Shown piece after piece: positions 11,935 to 23,893 of a stretch of DNA of 64,000 bases. This DNA comes from Doryteuthis pealeii. Taxonomy: Eukaryota; Mollusca; Cephalopoda; Myopsida; Loliginidae. Under the pieces are notes generated by a model, which was given only the letters and a program-made list of their open reading frames with translations, was not told the DNA's origin and did not search any database. Position 1 is the first letter of the stretch. Each line of letters opens with the position of its first letter. Made by a program: the position numbers and the translations under genes. Where the stretch lies: contig CM042181.1 of NCBI GenBank assembly GCA_023376005.1, forward strand, positions 23,325,049 through 23,389,048, written 5' to 3'.

Positions 11935-12310
11935 GAAAATTTAAAGAGAATGAGACTTTAGTGCTTCTGGTTTTATAAGGCTGTTTGCTACGCCACCTAG
12001 TGCCTACTGGAAAAATCATGGCAAGTAAGGGATGTAATATCTACATAAGCTGTTACCTTTGTTGAGACTAGCAGGCAAAAGAGAATGTGAGTTTGGTGCT
12101 TCCTGGTTTTATAAGGCAGCTTGCTACGCCACCTAGTGTCTAATGGTAGACATGAGAAGTAATGGCAAGTAAGGATGTAATATCTACATAAGCTGTTACC
12201 TTTGTTGAGACTAGCAGGTAAAAGAGAATGTGAGTTTGGTGCTTCCTGGTTTTATAAGGCAGCTTGCTACGCCACCTAGTGTCTAATGGTAGACATGAGA
12301 AGTAATTACC
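11935..12310. repeat. Tandem repeat, unit about 130 bp, three copies
   Basis: The block GGTTTTATAAGGCAGCTTGC plus CTACGCCACCTAGTG plus GTAATATCTACATAAGCTG recurs three times. The first copy is the most diverged. No open frame spans the units. Confidence 0.8.
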
Positions 12311-12570
12311 TCTTATGTCCCCTATTAGTCAAGAAAGGTTTTTTTTATTTATTCTGACGCTTTAAATCAGTAAAATATTATTTCTGTATTTCCATTTATT
12401 GGTTTAATAATTCATTTTATTTATTTTGTTGTATTGTAGACATACAAATAGTTTAATTGGTTTATTTAACAGCATATCAACTCCTTATGGATTATTTAAT
12501 GTAAAATTTGGATTTATTTAAAATTTCTGATTATGGTCATTTTTAAAAAAATCACAATTTTATTTAACTA

Positions 12571-12880
12571 CTAGCAGTGGCTACCCAGCAAAGCCTGGGT
12601 AGAGGAGATAAAAACATGGTTTAATAATCGTTTGCAGATCTATTACTACTGAATAGTGAGTTCGATCCTTGCAGGATGACCCATAAAAATTACCATGTAA
12701 AAAAGATCTTAATTTAATCCGGCCTGGTGGGAGGTCAGGGAATTTTCTTTTCATCAGATTTGAGGGAATGACATCACATAATGATATAGTAAAAAATTTT
12801 AATTCGATAATTAACAATATTTTTTTAAGATAAGATATAAATTCATTTCCAAGAAAATATTGAAATGTATGTATATATAT
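12571..12880 (-). mobile_element. Helitron-like 3' end, truncated copy
   Basis: Read on the minus strand, the terminus is CTACCCAGGCTTTGCTGGGT (imperfect hairpin), a few bases, CTAG, then T. Helitrons end in a hairpin plus CTRR and insert between A and T. The body is about 90 percent the same as 12891-13165, ending before the TA run at 12871-12892. Confidence 0.45.
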
Positions 12881-12890
12881 ATATATATAT

Positions 12891-14036
12891 ATACTAGCAA
12901 CGGCTACCCAGCAAAGCCCGGGTAGTGGAGATAAAAACATGGTTTAATATTCGCTTGCAGATCTATTACTACTGAATAGCAAGTTCAATCCTCACAGGAT
13001 GACCAATAAAAATCACCACGTAAAAAAGATCTTAATTTAATCCAGCCTGGTGGGAGGTCAGGGAATTTTCTTTTCATCAGATTTGAGGGAATGACATCAC
13101 ATAATGATATAGTAAAAATTTTAATTCAATGATTAACTATATGTTTTAAATAAAATATAAATGACACGATTTGCTAAATTTCAAATTAATATTTCTAAAA
13201 AAAAAAAATTAAGTAAAGTAATCAAATTAATGTAAAACGATAAATAATCTTTAAAAAAATAACATTATTAATTCAAAGTGTAGCCGATCGAATGTCAAAT
13301 TATTATAGTATACTATACTATAAATTTGATAACAATTTGATGAAATTAATATACTATACTAAGTATAGTATATCATTTTTAAAATTGAAAAGTGCACTGA
13401 CTTGAAAACATTACAAAAAGTAAAGAAAGCTAAACGAAAAAATAATGATACATACTTTTAAAAAAGAATTTTGAATGTGCTTAAAAGTTAAATATCAAAT
13501 TACAGTTCTAATTTTGGTAAATTTAGTATGAAAAAAATCATACTACGAATTCTAGGCTGTCTGAAGCAAAATATTATTTTTTTAACTTGCTGTAAAAAAT
13601 AATTCAATGGATAAAAACACATACGAATTACATATTTAGAAAGATTATTTTCTTTTCTTTCCAACATATAAATATTTTTAAGATTGGACCATAAATAGGT
13701 GCTAAATTCTAGCAGAATGGCTTAGACTGCGAAATTTATTTACTAAAATTAAACTTCACTGCTGGTATTGCTGTAACAAAAAGCAGGCAGTGAACAATAT
13801 TTTATTATCAGCAGGAGCTGGTATATGGACGGTTCCGCAAATTGGGTGATTTTGGTTTAATTAATTAATTATATCCCTTAATTATTAAAAATCAATAACC
13901 AAATTTGGTATGTTTCTTAGTTAGAAGAATAACAAGGTGTGTGCAAGATTTCAAATCTGAGTGATCTCCCGATTTGAAGTTATACATTGACACGTACATA
14001 CCAAACTTCCTTTTATATATATAAATTATAATAATC
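12891..14036 (-). mobile_element. Non-autonomous Helitron-like element, about 1.1 kb
   Basis: On the minus strand the 5' end is TATATATAAAAGGAAGTTTG and the 3' end is a hairpin (CTACCCGGGCTTTGCTGGGT) followed by CTAG. Related interior sequence recurs at 33.5, 35.6, 38.2-39.1 and 40.8 kb (for example TTTTCTTTCCAACCATATAA). No Rep/helicase frame is present. The family call depends on the ends and is provisional. Confidence 0.45.
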
Positions 14037-14049
14037 AATTGTTTGCATG

Positions 14050-14510
14050 GTTATATATGGTTTCAAGTATTCTATCTAATACTAATAATTTATACTAACT
14101 AATAATTTATACACAATTATATGGTTTCAATCTAATACTAATAATTTATACACAATTATATGGTTTCAAGTATTCCTATCTAATACTAATAATTTATACA
14201 CAATTATATGGTTTCAAGTATTCCTATCTAATACTAATAATTTATACACAATTATATGGTTTCAAGTATTCCTATCTAATACTAATAATTTATACACAAT
14301 TATATGGTTTCAAGTATTCCTATCTAATACTAATAATTTATACACAATTATAGGTTTCAAGTATTTATCTAATACTAATAATTTATACACAATTATATGG
14401 TTTCAAGTATTCCTATCTAATACTAATAATTTATACACAATTATATGGTTTCAAGTATTCCTATCTAATACTAATAATTTATACACAATTATATCTAATC
14501 TAATAATCTA
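14050..14510. repeat. Minisatellite, unit about 48 bp, about 9 copies
   Basis: The unit contains GGTTTCAAGTATTCCTATC then TAATACTAATAATTTATAC. Copies are almost identical apart from short deletions at the ends and one at 14350. Confidence 0.9.
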
Positions 14511-14518
14511 TGCAGAAG

Positions 14519-14750
14519 TACCATGTTAGCTCAGTCGGTAGAGTGCTCAGCTAGAAACCACAAGGTTCCTAGTTCGATACCAGTCCTCGCTAACTCAGCG
14601 TATGAGTAGCACAGGGATCTGTGTGGTAAAGTAAGGAGCTGATGGTAGGTGTGGCGCTCCACCTCAGATGCTAGAACAATCTCCTTGGTCTAGCGCTATT
14701 GAAAAGGGGATAGACTCCCTTGCTGACTGGCTGATACCGACTTTACTTTA
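14519..14750 (+). mobile_element. tRNA-derived SINE, family T1
   Basis: TTAGCTCAGTCGGTAGAG and AGTTCGATACCAGTCC are clear A and B boxes. The tail lacks the GGCCACCCCAAC segment seen in other copies. Confidence 0.85.
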
Positions 14751-14859
14751 TATGGTTTTTAGTACTGACAGCCTCATTAAGGCTTATCAATAAAAAAAAC
14801 TATGGACTTTTCAGGTATTGTATTTATTGTAAACTTTATGAAGGCAGTGGCTATACCCC

Positions 14860-14955
14860 CACCCACACAGTACACGACATGCCAGTGACAATTTTCTCAT
14901 GTTTCAATTAATGATATTTATGGAGCTTAATTTAGCCTGGTACAAGGCTGCTTCA
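14860..14955 (+). repeat. Dispersed repeat shared with 16150-16245
   Basis: ACATGCCAGTGAC, GATATTTATGGAGCTTAAT and AGCCTGGTACAAGGCT occur in both places. It explains the start of the 177-codon open frame at 16171, which is therefore unlikely to be a gene. Confidence 0.6.
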
Positions 14956-15127
14956 AGGAAAGACCAACAGGATCAACTGATAAGGATTATATCCGATACA
15001 TCTTTCTACTTTGAGGACAGATCAACTGACAAGGATTAAAACTGATACTACATCTTTCTACTTAAAGAAAGAAAGAATCGCCACTGTAAAACTGCATTTA
15101 ACTACAGCCCTAAAATGGCAACTCGAA

Positions 15128-15166
15128 GAAGAAGAAGAAGAAGAAGAAGAAGAAGAAGAAGAAGAC
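15128..15166. repeat. (GAA)n microsatellite
   Basis: About thirteen GAA units give a poly-Glu stretch in a short open frame. I see no other sign of coding. Confidence 0.85.
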
Positions 15167-15335
15167 AATGGTTTATTTTCACACATTATCCAATATAAAC
15201 ATTGTCACATAAAACAAAACAAAAAACAAAAAAGGTAATATTGATTGTTGTAGTGATGTGTGGAGGACGATCACTAATTAGGATTGAGCCTATTCTAGTA
15301 GTGTTCACCTAAGTTATATTTTATTCATTTATTTG

Positions 15336-15708
15336 ATAATTTATGAGGAAGTGCGTCCCGGTCTCCTGCCTCAAAAATTGCTACCCGGTGACTATTAAAA
15401 TAACGACCCAGCTCAGTCTATTCAAAACTATCCATCTTCATATCTATCTTTCTCAATTTATTCATATTTATCTATATTACTTTAAATACTAAGATTTTTT
15501 TTTTATTCATGTTTGTTTAATGTCTTGTTTTTAGTTTAAATAAACAAGAATTACGACAAAGATGCGACCCCCCCCAAATACATTTACTTGTCGAAATTTT
15601 CTATCTATCTTCATTTGTTCATATCTATCTATATTATTTTGTTTGTTTATCTATCTATCTATCTATCTATCTTCATTTTTTCATATCTATCTATATTATT
15701 TTGTTTGT

Positions 15709-15747
<39 letters not shown>

Positions 15748-15980
15748 CATTTGTTCATATCTATCTATATTATTTTGTTTGTTTATCTATCTATCTATCT
15801 ATCTATCTATCTTAGTCTATTCCAAACTATATATCCATCTTCATATCTAAACAAGAATTACAACAAATTACGATAAATAAACAAGAATTACGACGAGCTG
15901 GGGTTGTTATTTTGATAGTCACCGGGTAGCAATTTTTGAGGCAGGAGACCGGGACGCACTTCCTCATAAATTACCATTGT
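15336..15980. mobile_element. Family D inverted-repeat element with TATC core
   Basis: Arms of about 75 bp at 15336-15412 and 15893-15976 carry GAGGAAGTGCGTCCCGGTC and TTGCTACCCGGTGACTATT in opposite orientation. The interior holds AACAAGAATTACGAC repeats and TATC microsatellites (15644-15815). Single arms recur at 53957-54022 and 54176-54245. Confidence 0.65.
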
Positions 15981-16980
15981 TTTATTTATTTATTTATTTT
16001 TACATAGTTTGAATTGTAACAGAATGCATTTCACTACAGTAGTAGTCATCTGGTGATGAACCAAGTTCTTGTTAAGAACATTTCATTGTTCCACTCTTAC
16101 AGTAATTTTATTTCCTGATTAGTTGTGTTGTTAATTGGTATTCTAAAACTCCATCCCCACAGTATACAACATGCCAGTGACCCTTTTTCTCATGGTTCCA
16201 TTTTTGATATTTATGGAGCTTAATCTAGCCTGGTACAAGGCTAATGGTCTGGGAGTGCTTAATAATGAGGATCCATTTCACTACAGTAGTAGTCGTCTGC
16301 AAGCTTATGAACCAAGTTCTCTGTTGAGAACACTTCATTGTTCTTCACTGTTACATTTACACACGTGCAGTCACATGACCTTTTTTACTATCTCTGCTTT
16401 ATTCACCTCCTCCTCCTCCTTCTCCTCCCCTCCTCCCTTAACATCTCATCACCTCCTACTCTTTCTCACTATAAAATTCCCACAACTCTCAGCTGAACAC
16501 TTTAAACAACTACTTAATATTCTGAGTGGCTTGGAAACTGTTTACTACACAAAGAATAATAACTCATTTTTCTATTGTTGCCTCACCCCTCACCCCCAGC
16601 AGCCCCCTCAATGTTTGTCTTTAGATGAAATCAATTATCAGAAACTTTGCCCCCCCCCAACCACTCCCAGTCCTTATCCATCCCACTGCAAGAAGTCCAA
16701 TTAACTCTCCTTAATTTTCTTCTCCTTATTAAAACTGACCCCCAGGGAGTCACTGACCCCCTAGGGAGTCACTGATCACCCCTGATGACGTCTATAATCA
16801 AATTAGACACTGAGGTCAACCAATAAAGATGTGTATCAATTGGTCATCTGTCACTGGAGGAGAAATTCTTCAAATTAATTAAGGTTGAAATTCTTCAAAA
16901 ATATTGGAACTGAAATGAACCTTTTAGGTAAACTGAAGACAATCAGGAAGAGAATCTCCTACACAGAATGAGAGATACTC

Positions 16981-16984
<4 letters not shown>

Positions 16985-17021
<37 letters not shown>
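16985..17021. repeat. (TA)n microsatellite
   Basis: Pure TA run bordering the fold-back at 17022-17165. Confidence 0.9.
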
Positions 17022-17024
<3 letters not shown>

Positions 17025-17165
17025 GAATATATGTAGAATCAAACAAAAGGCACATCTCCTGTTTAACAATTTTATTAACGATCTTTCTGAGCTTTCTGGC
17101 CAGAAAAGATTGTTAATAAAATTGTTAAACAGAAGACGTGCCTTTTGTTTAATTCTACATGTATA
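17022..17165. repeat. Fold-back (hairpin) element between TA and CA microsatellites
   Basis: The arms share TGTAGAAT, CAAAAGGCAC and TTTAACAATTTTATTAACGA in opposite orientation around a core with CTTTCTGGCCAGAAAAG. There is no CTGANGA plus GAAA hammerhead core here, unlike similar hairpins elsewhere in the window. Confidence 0.7.
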
Positions 17166-17185
17166 AATGAAAGAATGCTGCCCAA

Positions 17186-17187
<2 letters not shown>

Positions 17188-17230
<43 letters not shown>

Positions 17231-17251
17231 ATATATATATATATATATATA
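17188..17251. repeat. (CA)n followed by (TA)n
   Basis: A CA run at 17188-17228 passes directly into a TA run. Confidence 0.9.
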
Positions 17252-17449
17252 AGAGAGGAAGGCCCTGAAATGGTGCACATTCTCTCCTGATGATCCCAAA
17301 ATCAATTACAAAAAATATAAAAACAATCAAGGGAAAAGAATCATGGAATTGAACTTCTCGTCGGCTTTGCAACTAGAATGAGGAGCATTCTACAGCCAGC
17401 TCGATTTATGGTGAGTTTCCGTTACTTTTCAAGTAACTTTCTTAAGGTT

Positions 17450-18011
17450 TGGATAACCCATACAACATCAAACTCTTTCTTATAAATAAACCTCACAACA
17501 CCAAGCCCTACCTTACAATAAGTTTTGTATAAACCTCACAACACTAAACCCTTCTTTACAATAAGTTTTGTTTAAACCTGACAACATCAAGTCCTAGATT
17601 ACAATATATTTTGGATAAACCACACAACATCAAACTCTACCTTATAAATAAACCTCACAACACCAGACCCTACCTTACAATAAAGTTTGTATAAACCTCC
17701 CAACATCAAGTCCTAGCTTACAATAATTTTAAATAGACCACACAACATCAACTCTACCTCATAAATAACCTCACAACACCAGACCCTACCAAATAATAAG
17801 TTTTGTACAAATGACATCAAGTTCTACCATATAAATAAACCTCACAACCCCAGGCCCTACCTTACAATAAAGTTTGTATAAACCTCCCAACATCAAGTCC
17901 TAGCTTACAATAAATTTTAAATAGACCACACAACATCAAACTCTACCTCATAAATAAACCTCACAACACCAGACCCTACCAAATAATAAGTTTTATACAA
18001 ATGACAACCTT
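17450..18011. repeat. Minisatellite, unit about 43 bp, left block
   Basis: The unit is CCTCACAACACCAGACCCTA then CCTTACAATAAGTTTTGTAT plus AAA. The left block is more diverged (CATCAAACTC, CATCAAGTCC variants) than the right block at 19002-20292. A retrotransposon splits the array. Confidence 0.9.
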
Positions 18012-18018
18012 AAGCTCT

Positions 18019-18994
18019 TGTGTTGGCATCCTTCTGTCTACTAAAGACGATGGCGTAGTGTCCATTTAAAAAAATCTTTTTTAAAATCTGTAACTGCATG
18101 AGTGGCTGAACAGACCAATTTTTGAATTGCAGTCTCTGGAGCAAAGACTGCAAACAAACAGTGATGCTTGCTGGAGTTGCTGTTGTCTCTCCTTCCTTTT
18201 GGCTCTCTTTTCCGTGAAGGCTTCTTTTCTCTCTTTTTCACTCCTTTTCGTTTCTTGTCTGACAAGGAGTCGCCAGGTCATACGGTCTTCTGCACAAGCC
18301 TCCCATGTGTTGGTGTTTATGTGGCATGTCTTCATGTTTCTCTTACAGACATCTTTAAAGCGTAGGTGAGGTCTCCTTACTGGTCGGGTGCCCTCTGCTA
18401 ATTTGCCATACAGTAGGTCTTTGGGGATGCAGCCTTTGTCCATCCTCCTGACGTGGCCAAGCAAACGCAGGTATTTCTTGCAGATAATGGTGGGCATGCT
18501 GTTCATGTGTGCTCGTTCCAGCACTTCTGTGTTTGGCACTTTGTCCTGCCAGCATATGCATAGGATATGGCGTAGGCATCTGAGGTGGAAATTTTCCAGT
18601 TTCCTCTCATGGCATGAGTATGTGATCCAGGTTTCGCTACTGTAGAGGAGAATACTTTGTAGACACACAGTTTGGTTCTCTTAGTAAGGCTGGCATTGTT
18701 CCAGACTCTCTGGCTCAGTTTGGCCATAACTGCCACAACTTAGGCGATTCTGCTGTTAACTTCACTGTCAGTGAGTTGGCAATGGTGGACCCAAAATACT
18801 TGAAGCTCTCCACTGCTTCCAGGCTGCATCCATTGATGACAATGTTCAGGAGGGTGTCTGCACTTTGTGCCGTGACTTTTGTCTTATTTAGACTTATGGT
18901 TAGTCCAAATTCCTTGCAAGCATGTGTGAGTCGACTGACAAGCTGTTGCAGGCTGTGCTCAGTGTGTGACGTTTAAAAAAAACCCCAAAAAATC
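18019..18994 (-). pseudogene. 5'-truncated non-LTR retrotransposon inserted in a minisatellite
   Basis: Minus-strand reading gives RT palm/thumb remains (SLNKTKVTAQSADTLLNIVI, VESFKYFGSTIANS), then LLYSSETWITYSCHERKLEN, KYLRLLGHVRRMDKGCIPKD and LLYGKLAEGTRPVRRPHLRF. It closes with a Cys/His motif (FVCSLCSRDCNSKIGLFSHS), a frequent end of such ORF2 proteins. The insertion is bounded by AAGCTCT at 18012-18018 and 18995-19001, a 7 bp target-site duplication. A frameshift near 18730-18760 disables the ORF. Confidence 0.85.
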
Positions 18995-19001
18995 AAGCTC
19001 T

Positions 19002-20292
19002 ACCATATAAATAAATCTCACAACACCAGACCCCACCTTACAATAAGTTTTGTATTATAAGTTTTGTATAAACCTCTACCTTACAATAAGTTTTGTACCT
19101 TACAATAAGTTTTGTATAAACCTACCAGCCTCTACCCCCAGACCCTACCTTACCGTATAAACCTCTACTTACAATAAGTTTTGCTTACCTTACAATAAAC
19201 AAACCTCACAACACCAGACCCTACCTTACAATAAGTTTTGTATAAACCTCACAACACCAGACCCTACCTTACAATAAGTTTGTATAACCTCACAACACCA
19301 GACCCTACCTTACAATAAGTTTTGTATAAACCTCACAACACCAGACAATAAGTTTGTATAAACCTCACAACACCAGACCTACAATAAGTTTTGTATAAAC
19401 CTCACAACACCAGACCCTACCTTACAATAAATAAACCTCACAACACCAGTTGTTGTATAAACCTGTTTTGTATAAACCTCCCAACACCAGACCCTACCTT
19501 ACAATAAGTTTTGTATAAACCTCACAACACCAGACCCTACCTTACAATATGTTTTGTATAAACCTACCCTACCTTACAATAAGTTTTGTATAAATCTCAC
19601 AACACCAGACCCTACCTTACAATAATAAACCTTACTCACAACACCGGACCCTACCTTACAATAAGTTTTGTATAAACCTCACAACACCAGACCCTACCTT
19701 ACAATAAGTTTTGTATAAACCTCCAACACCAGACCCTACCTTACAATAAGTTTTGTATAAACCTCACAACACCAGACCCTACCTTACAATAAGTTGTTGT
19801 CTACACCAGACCCTACCTTACAATAAGTTTTGTATAAACCTCACAACACCGGACCTACCTTACAATAAATAAACCTCTACCTTACAACCCAGACCCTACC
19901 TTACAATAAGTTTTGTATAAACCTCACAACACCGACCCTACCTTACAATAATTACAATAAGTTTGTATAAACCTCACAACACCAGACCCCTACCTTACAA
20001 TAAGTTTTGTATAAACCTCACAACACCAGACCCTACCTTACAATAAGTTTTGTATAAACCTCACAACACCGACCCTACCTTACAATAAGTTTTGTATAAA
20101 CCTCACAACACCGGACCCTACTTTACAATAAGTTTTGTATAAACCTCACAACACCAGACCCTACCTTACACATAAGTTTTGTATAAACCTCACAACACCG
20201 GACCCTACCTTACAATAAGTTTTGTTTCACAACACCGGACCCTACCTTACAATAATAAACCTCACAACACCAGACCCTACCTCCTTACAAGT
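19002..20292. repeat. Minisatellite, unit about 43 bp, right block
   Basis: About 28 copies, many near-identical, with deletions inside units (for example 19060-19200 and 19860-19960). The periodicity persists to 20285. No coding frame crosses units. Confidence 0.9.
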
Positions 20293-20404
20293 TAACAATT
20301 TAAGAAGAAAAAATGGTCTGATGATTTTCAATTAAGTTTATTATTAAAGGAAGTAAATAGAATATTTTAGTATCAAGTGTTGTTGCCCTTTCCTCATTAC
20401 ACCC

Positions 20405-20406
<2 letters not shown>

Positions 20407-20440
<34 letters not shown>

Positions 20441-20441
20441 A
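20407..20441. repeat. (CTG)n trinucleotide repeat
   Basis: Twelve CTG units followed by CAATGG, in non-coding sequence upstream of RP2. Confidence 0.9.
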
Positions 20442-20534
20442 ATGGCTTCAAATTTAAATTTGTTTCTTAGTTTTTCTACTTAGCATAATTAATTGGCTTT
20501 TTTTTTTTTTTTTGTTAAAACAATACCTGAAGTT

Positions 20535-20725
20535 ATCTGGTGCTTCTAAAATTAAAGTGTGTAATACATAGTTAATATTAATACTTGTGTTCCTTGTTTG
20601 TATGACCGTTATGATCTTGCAACACCCTCTGGTTAAAAAATGAGACCATCCAAATCATTCAAGCTGAAATGCAAAAAAAAATGTTAATCCTGATTATCTG
20701 GTGTTGCTTATCCGCCAGATTCTTA
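20535..20725 (-). repeat. Dispersed repeat G
   Basis: The minus strand reads AGATAATC, TTTTTAACCAGAGGGTGTTG and CAAGATCATAACGG, matching 41500-41690 on the plus strand. It is unclassified. Confidence 0.45.
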
Positions 20726-20837
20726 TTTCTTATGAGTATCGTCACCTCAGCTAAATAATGGACCATTCCATTTTTATTTTAAAGAAAGAAAGGGAAGAAA
20801 CAGGACATGCTACACAGAAAAAACATAATAAGAAAAA

Positions 20838-20876
<39 letters not shown>
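20838..20876. repeat. (AAAG)n microsatellite
   Basis: About ten AAAG units, followed at 20977-21015 by an AG run. Confidence 0.9.
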
Positions 20877-20972
20877 TAGGGGATATATATAGAGAGGGGG
20901 GTGCACGTAGAAGCAATAATGCTAATCTGTTTAAATCGAACATAAGGAAAAGATAACAAGAAGGAAAGAAAG

Positions 20973-21016
<44 letters not shown>

Positions 21017-21649
21017 AAATCAAGATTATAATATGTTTTATATATTGAACTATTGCAATAGCTCTTAAATGTTGTAATAATTAGATTATCACACTTTGGT
21101 ATATCCAGAGATCCTTCTAGTAAGTAATATTCCAGTTTTGGTTATAAATCAAATACTCATTGATAAACTTACGCAATTCCTGAGAGTATTGTATTCAATG
21201 CAAATATGTATGGCACATTAAAGATACAACAGGTAAAACACCTATGATGAAATGGGAAATTATCAAAAAGGCCCAGGCTTACAAAGGTGGCCAGCGCAAC
21301 AGTGGACTTGTGTATTCTACAATATACAAATGCAAACTTATTAACAAGAGAAGTGAACTGTAGACATTTGAACAGATCTTTATTAATTAATCACTCCATC
21401 TTTGCCCTCTATTTATCTAAAAAAAAAAAATCATCTGGACACCATGTGCATTAAGACCTAAGCATGTTTAGTTATTTTTTTTAATACAACTTTAGCGTTA
21501 TAACATTCTATCACGTGAACACGCTTCACATTATATAAATGCTAAACAAACCACCATTTTTTTGAAATCTTAACATTTTGACTGTCTGATAATTGCAGTA
21601 AGTATTAAACTTTAGTTACAGATATTAAATCCATGATATATAATATTTG

Positions 21650-21653
<4 letters not shown>

Positions 21654-21713
<60 letters not shown>
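21654..21713. repeat. (TA)n microsatellite
   Basis: A 60 bp TA run bordering the hammerhead-like motif at 21746-21807. Shorter TA runs at 21813-21832 and 21909-21930 lie on the other side. Confidence 0.9.
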
Positions 21714-21715
<2 letters not shown>

Positions 21716-21745
21716 TAAAGAAATAACAAAAGACTTAAAGATTTA

Positions 21746-21807
21746 GCATTATAGTCTATTTCAGGGAGCTTAGACAAAGTGTCTAACTCTCCCGACTCAT
21801 CAGATGC
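21746..21807 (-). ncRNA. Hammerhead-ribozyme-like motif with long helix II
   Basis: The minus strand reads GCAT (helix I), CTGATGA, a long hairpin (GGGAG with CTCCC, TTAGACA with TGTCTAA), GAAA, and helix III UAG-A-CUA closed by A15.1-U16.1. The cleavage dinucleotide UA and AUGC, pairing with GCAU, follow. All core bases are present. The base of helix II is weak (a GU pair plus a two-base bulge). TA microsatellites flank it on both sides. Confidence 0.55.
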
Positions 21808-22460
21808 GAATGTATATATATATATATATATATGGGCCCCAGATACAGACGAGTGGAAATGGTCCATAATCACGATACCCATGGTATTTAAGGCCTTTTT
21901 ATTCACTAATATATATATATATATATATATAAATAAAGATAGATAGATAGATAGATAGAAACAGATTGAAATAGATTGATAGATAGATTCCATCTCGGAT
22001 ATGAAGAGAAAAAAGGAGATAAAAACTGTTTATGACTTAACATCTTCTTTATTTCCCATTTGACAAAAAAGATGGCTACTTTCTTTTCAGGATGTCACAG
22101 ATGTGCAAATTTAATTTTATGACTAATTATCATCTGAGTGGTGAAAACTCTTCACTTTTATTGTCCAGCAATTTGGCCTCATCAACAATCATTAGTTTTA
22201 ATTAACAATTGAATGAGAGAAGTTGAGAGAACAGATGCACATCCAATATTTAAAGAAATGAAATGAGAAGCAGATTGCAAAAAAGTTCAGTCCTCCCAGA
22301 TCCAATGCCAAGGAAATAAGGGGTAAAAGAAAAGTGAATACAAAGGGCACACAACTCTTAAAGTAAGAAAATCACATTTTCTATTGAAGCTTCTTTTCAC
22401 TCTCACCCCCTCTCTCCAACTCTCTCTCTCAATCTTCATTCATATCTCCTTGTCTGTCGA

Positions 22461-22568
22461 TATCTATCTATCTATATATTTCTGTTTTTTTTTATCTATT
22501 TATCTGAAACTGTTGCTATCTATCTATCTATCTACCTTTATTTTTCATCTATCTACCTGAAACTGTTA

Positions 22569-22603
<35 letters not shown>

Positions 22604-22664
22604 TTTTTCTATCTACAGAAACTGTTAATATCTATCTATCTATCTATCTATCTTGGTGTGTTCA

Positions 22665-22703
<39 letters not shown>

Positions 22704-22731
22704 ATTTTCATCTATCTACCTGAAACTGTTA

Positions 22732-22777
<46 letters not shown>

Positions 22778-22787
22778 GGTGTGTTCA

Positions 22788-22834
<47 letters not shown>

Positions 22835-22864
22835 ATTTTTCATTTATCTACTTGAAACTGTTAA

Positions 22865-22911
<47 letters not shown>

Positions 22912-22979
22912 ATCTATATACACTATTTATCTATGTATCTATCTCAGTCTATTCATATCAATCTATCTTAGTCTATGCA

Positions 22980-23018
<39 letters not shown>

Positions 23019-23190
23019 ATATATATATATATATATATATATCTATATATCTATCTCTATTTTTATCTATCTATGTATATCTCTCTATGTATATCTATCT
23101 CTATTCATATTTATCTATCTATCTGTCTATCTATCTGTATCTATCTCACTATTTTTTTTTATCTATCCATGTATCTATCTATCTCGGTTT
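22461..23190. repeat. (TATC)n microsatellite complex
   Basis: Blocks of TATC repeats are separated by a diverged spacer (GAAACTGTT recurs at 22508, 22559, 22617, 22723 and 22853), so the array has a higher-order unit of roughly 100-120 bp. Long open frames (poly YLSI) are artefacts of the repeat. Confidence 0.9.
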
Positions 23191-23893
23191 TTATCTATCA
23201 TTTTTATCTTGTATAATCCACTGGGTCACCTTGTCTGCGTGTAAATGTAATGTACTTTATTTTTGTATAGTTTTTTTTTTTTAATTTAAAAAATAATTTC
23301 GTAAGAGACACGAAAATTATACCATGTGTGAAATGAGATGAAAAAATGCCCTTATAGAAATGGAAGTTATTAGGTTGTACCACTTTGCAATGCTGATAAA
23401 GGGGGGACAGGTTAGTTGCTGGGAAAGACGAGTCCATTATAGACCCGCCTTCTCAACCAGGTCTCTTCATATCTAAACAGAAGAAAAAAGAAAGATAAGA
23501 AGCGAAGAGAGGAGAGAAGAAATCCCGGGCACTGTTACGTAGTCTTGCTGCTTCTATTTACAACGGACTGTCCCCATCCCCAGTTTTTTTAAAACCACTC
23601 ATCAGAAATGTGGACAACAGGTTAAAAAATACAAAAAAAAAAAAAAAGAAAAGATTTTTTTTTCATGTAAATAATTATGATATTATTTTTTTAATAATTA
23701 ATCATCACAACGTTTTTTTCCCCCTGTTGATTATTTTGTCCCACGGAAACAACAATTGAGGATTTTCATTCATAAAAATCTCCAAAAAACATCTTTTTTT
23801 TTTAAAATCACGGCTTTCGCCCCAGTGACAAATATTTATTATTATTATAGCAACCGGGATTTATCCACCCAAGTGGACTTTAGGGGCAACACG

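Noticed and set aside
16171..16704. 177-codon open frame on the plus strand
   Set aside because: Its first part is a dispersed repeat also at 14860-14955, the rest is Ser/Pro/Leu-rich low complexity, and no domain or splice context was seen.
17252..17300. CTGATGATCCC as another hammerhead core
   Set aside because: No GAAA at the right distance and no helix II.
22653..23216. 187-codon frame rich in YLSI repeats
   Set aside because: It is the translation of a TATC microsatellite and open only because the repeat lacks stops.
23756..23893. N-terminal extension of RP2
   Set aside because: The frame is open but has no ATG, and the internal MGC start carries the conserved myristoylation signal.
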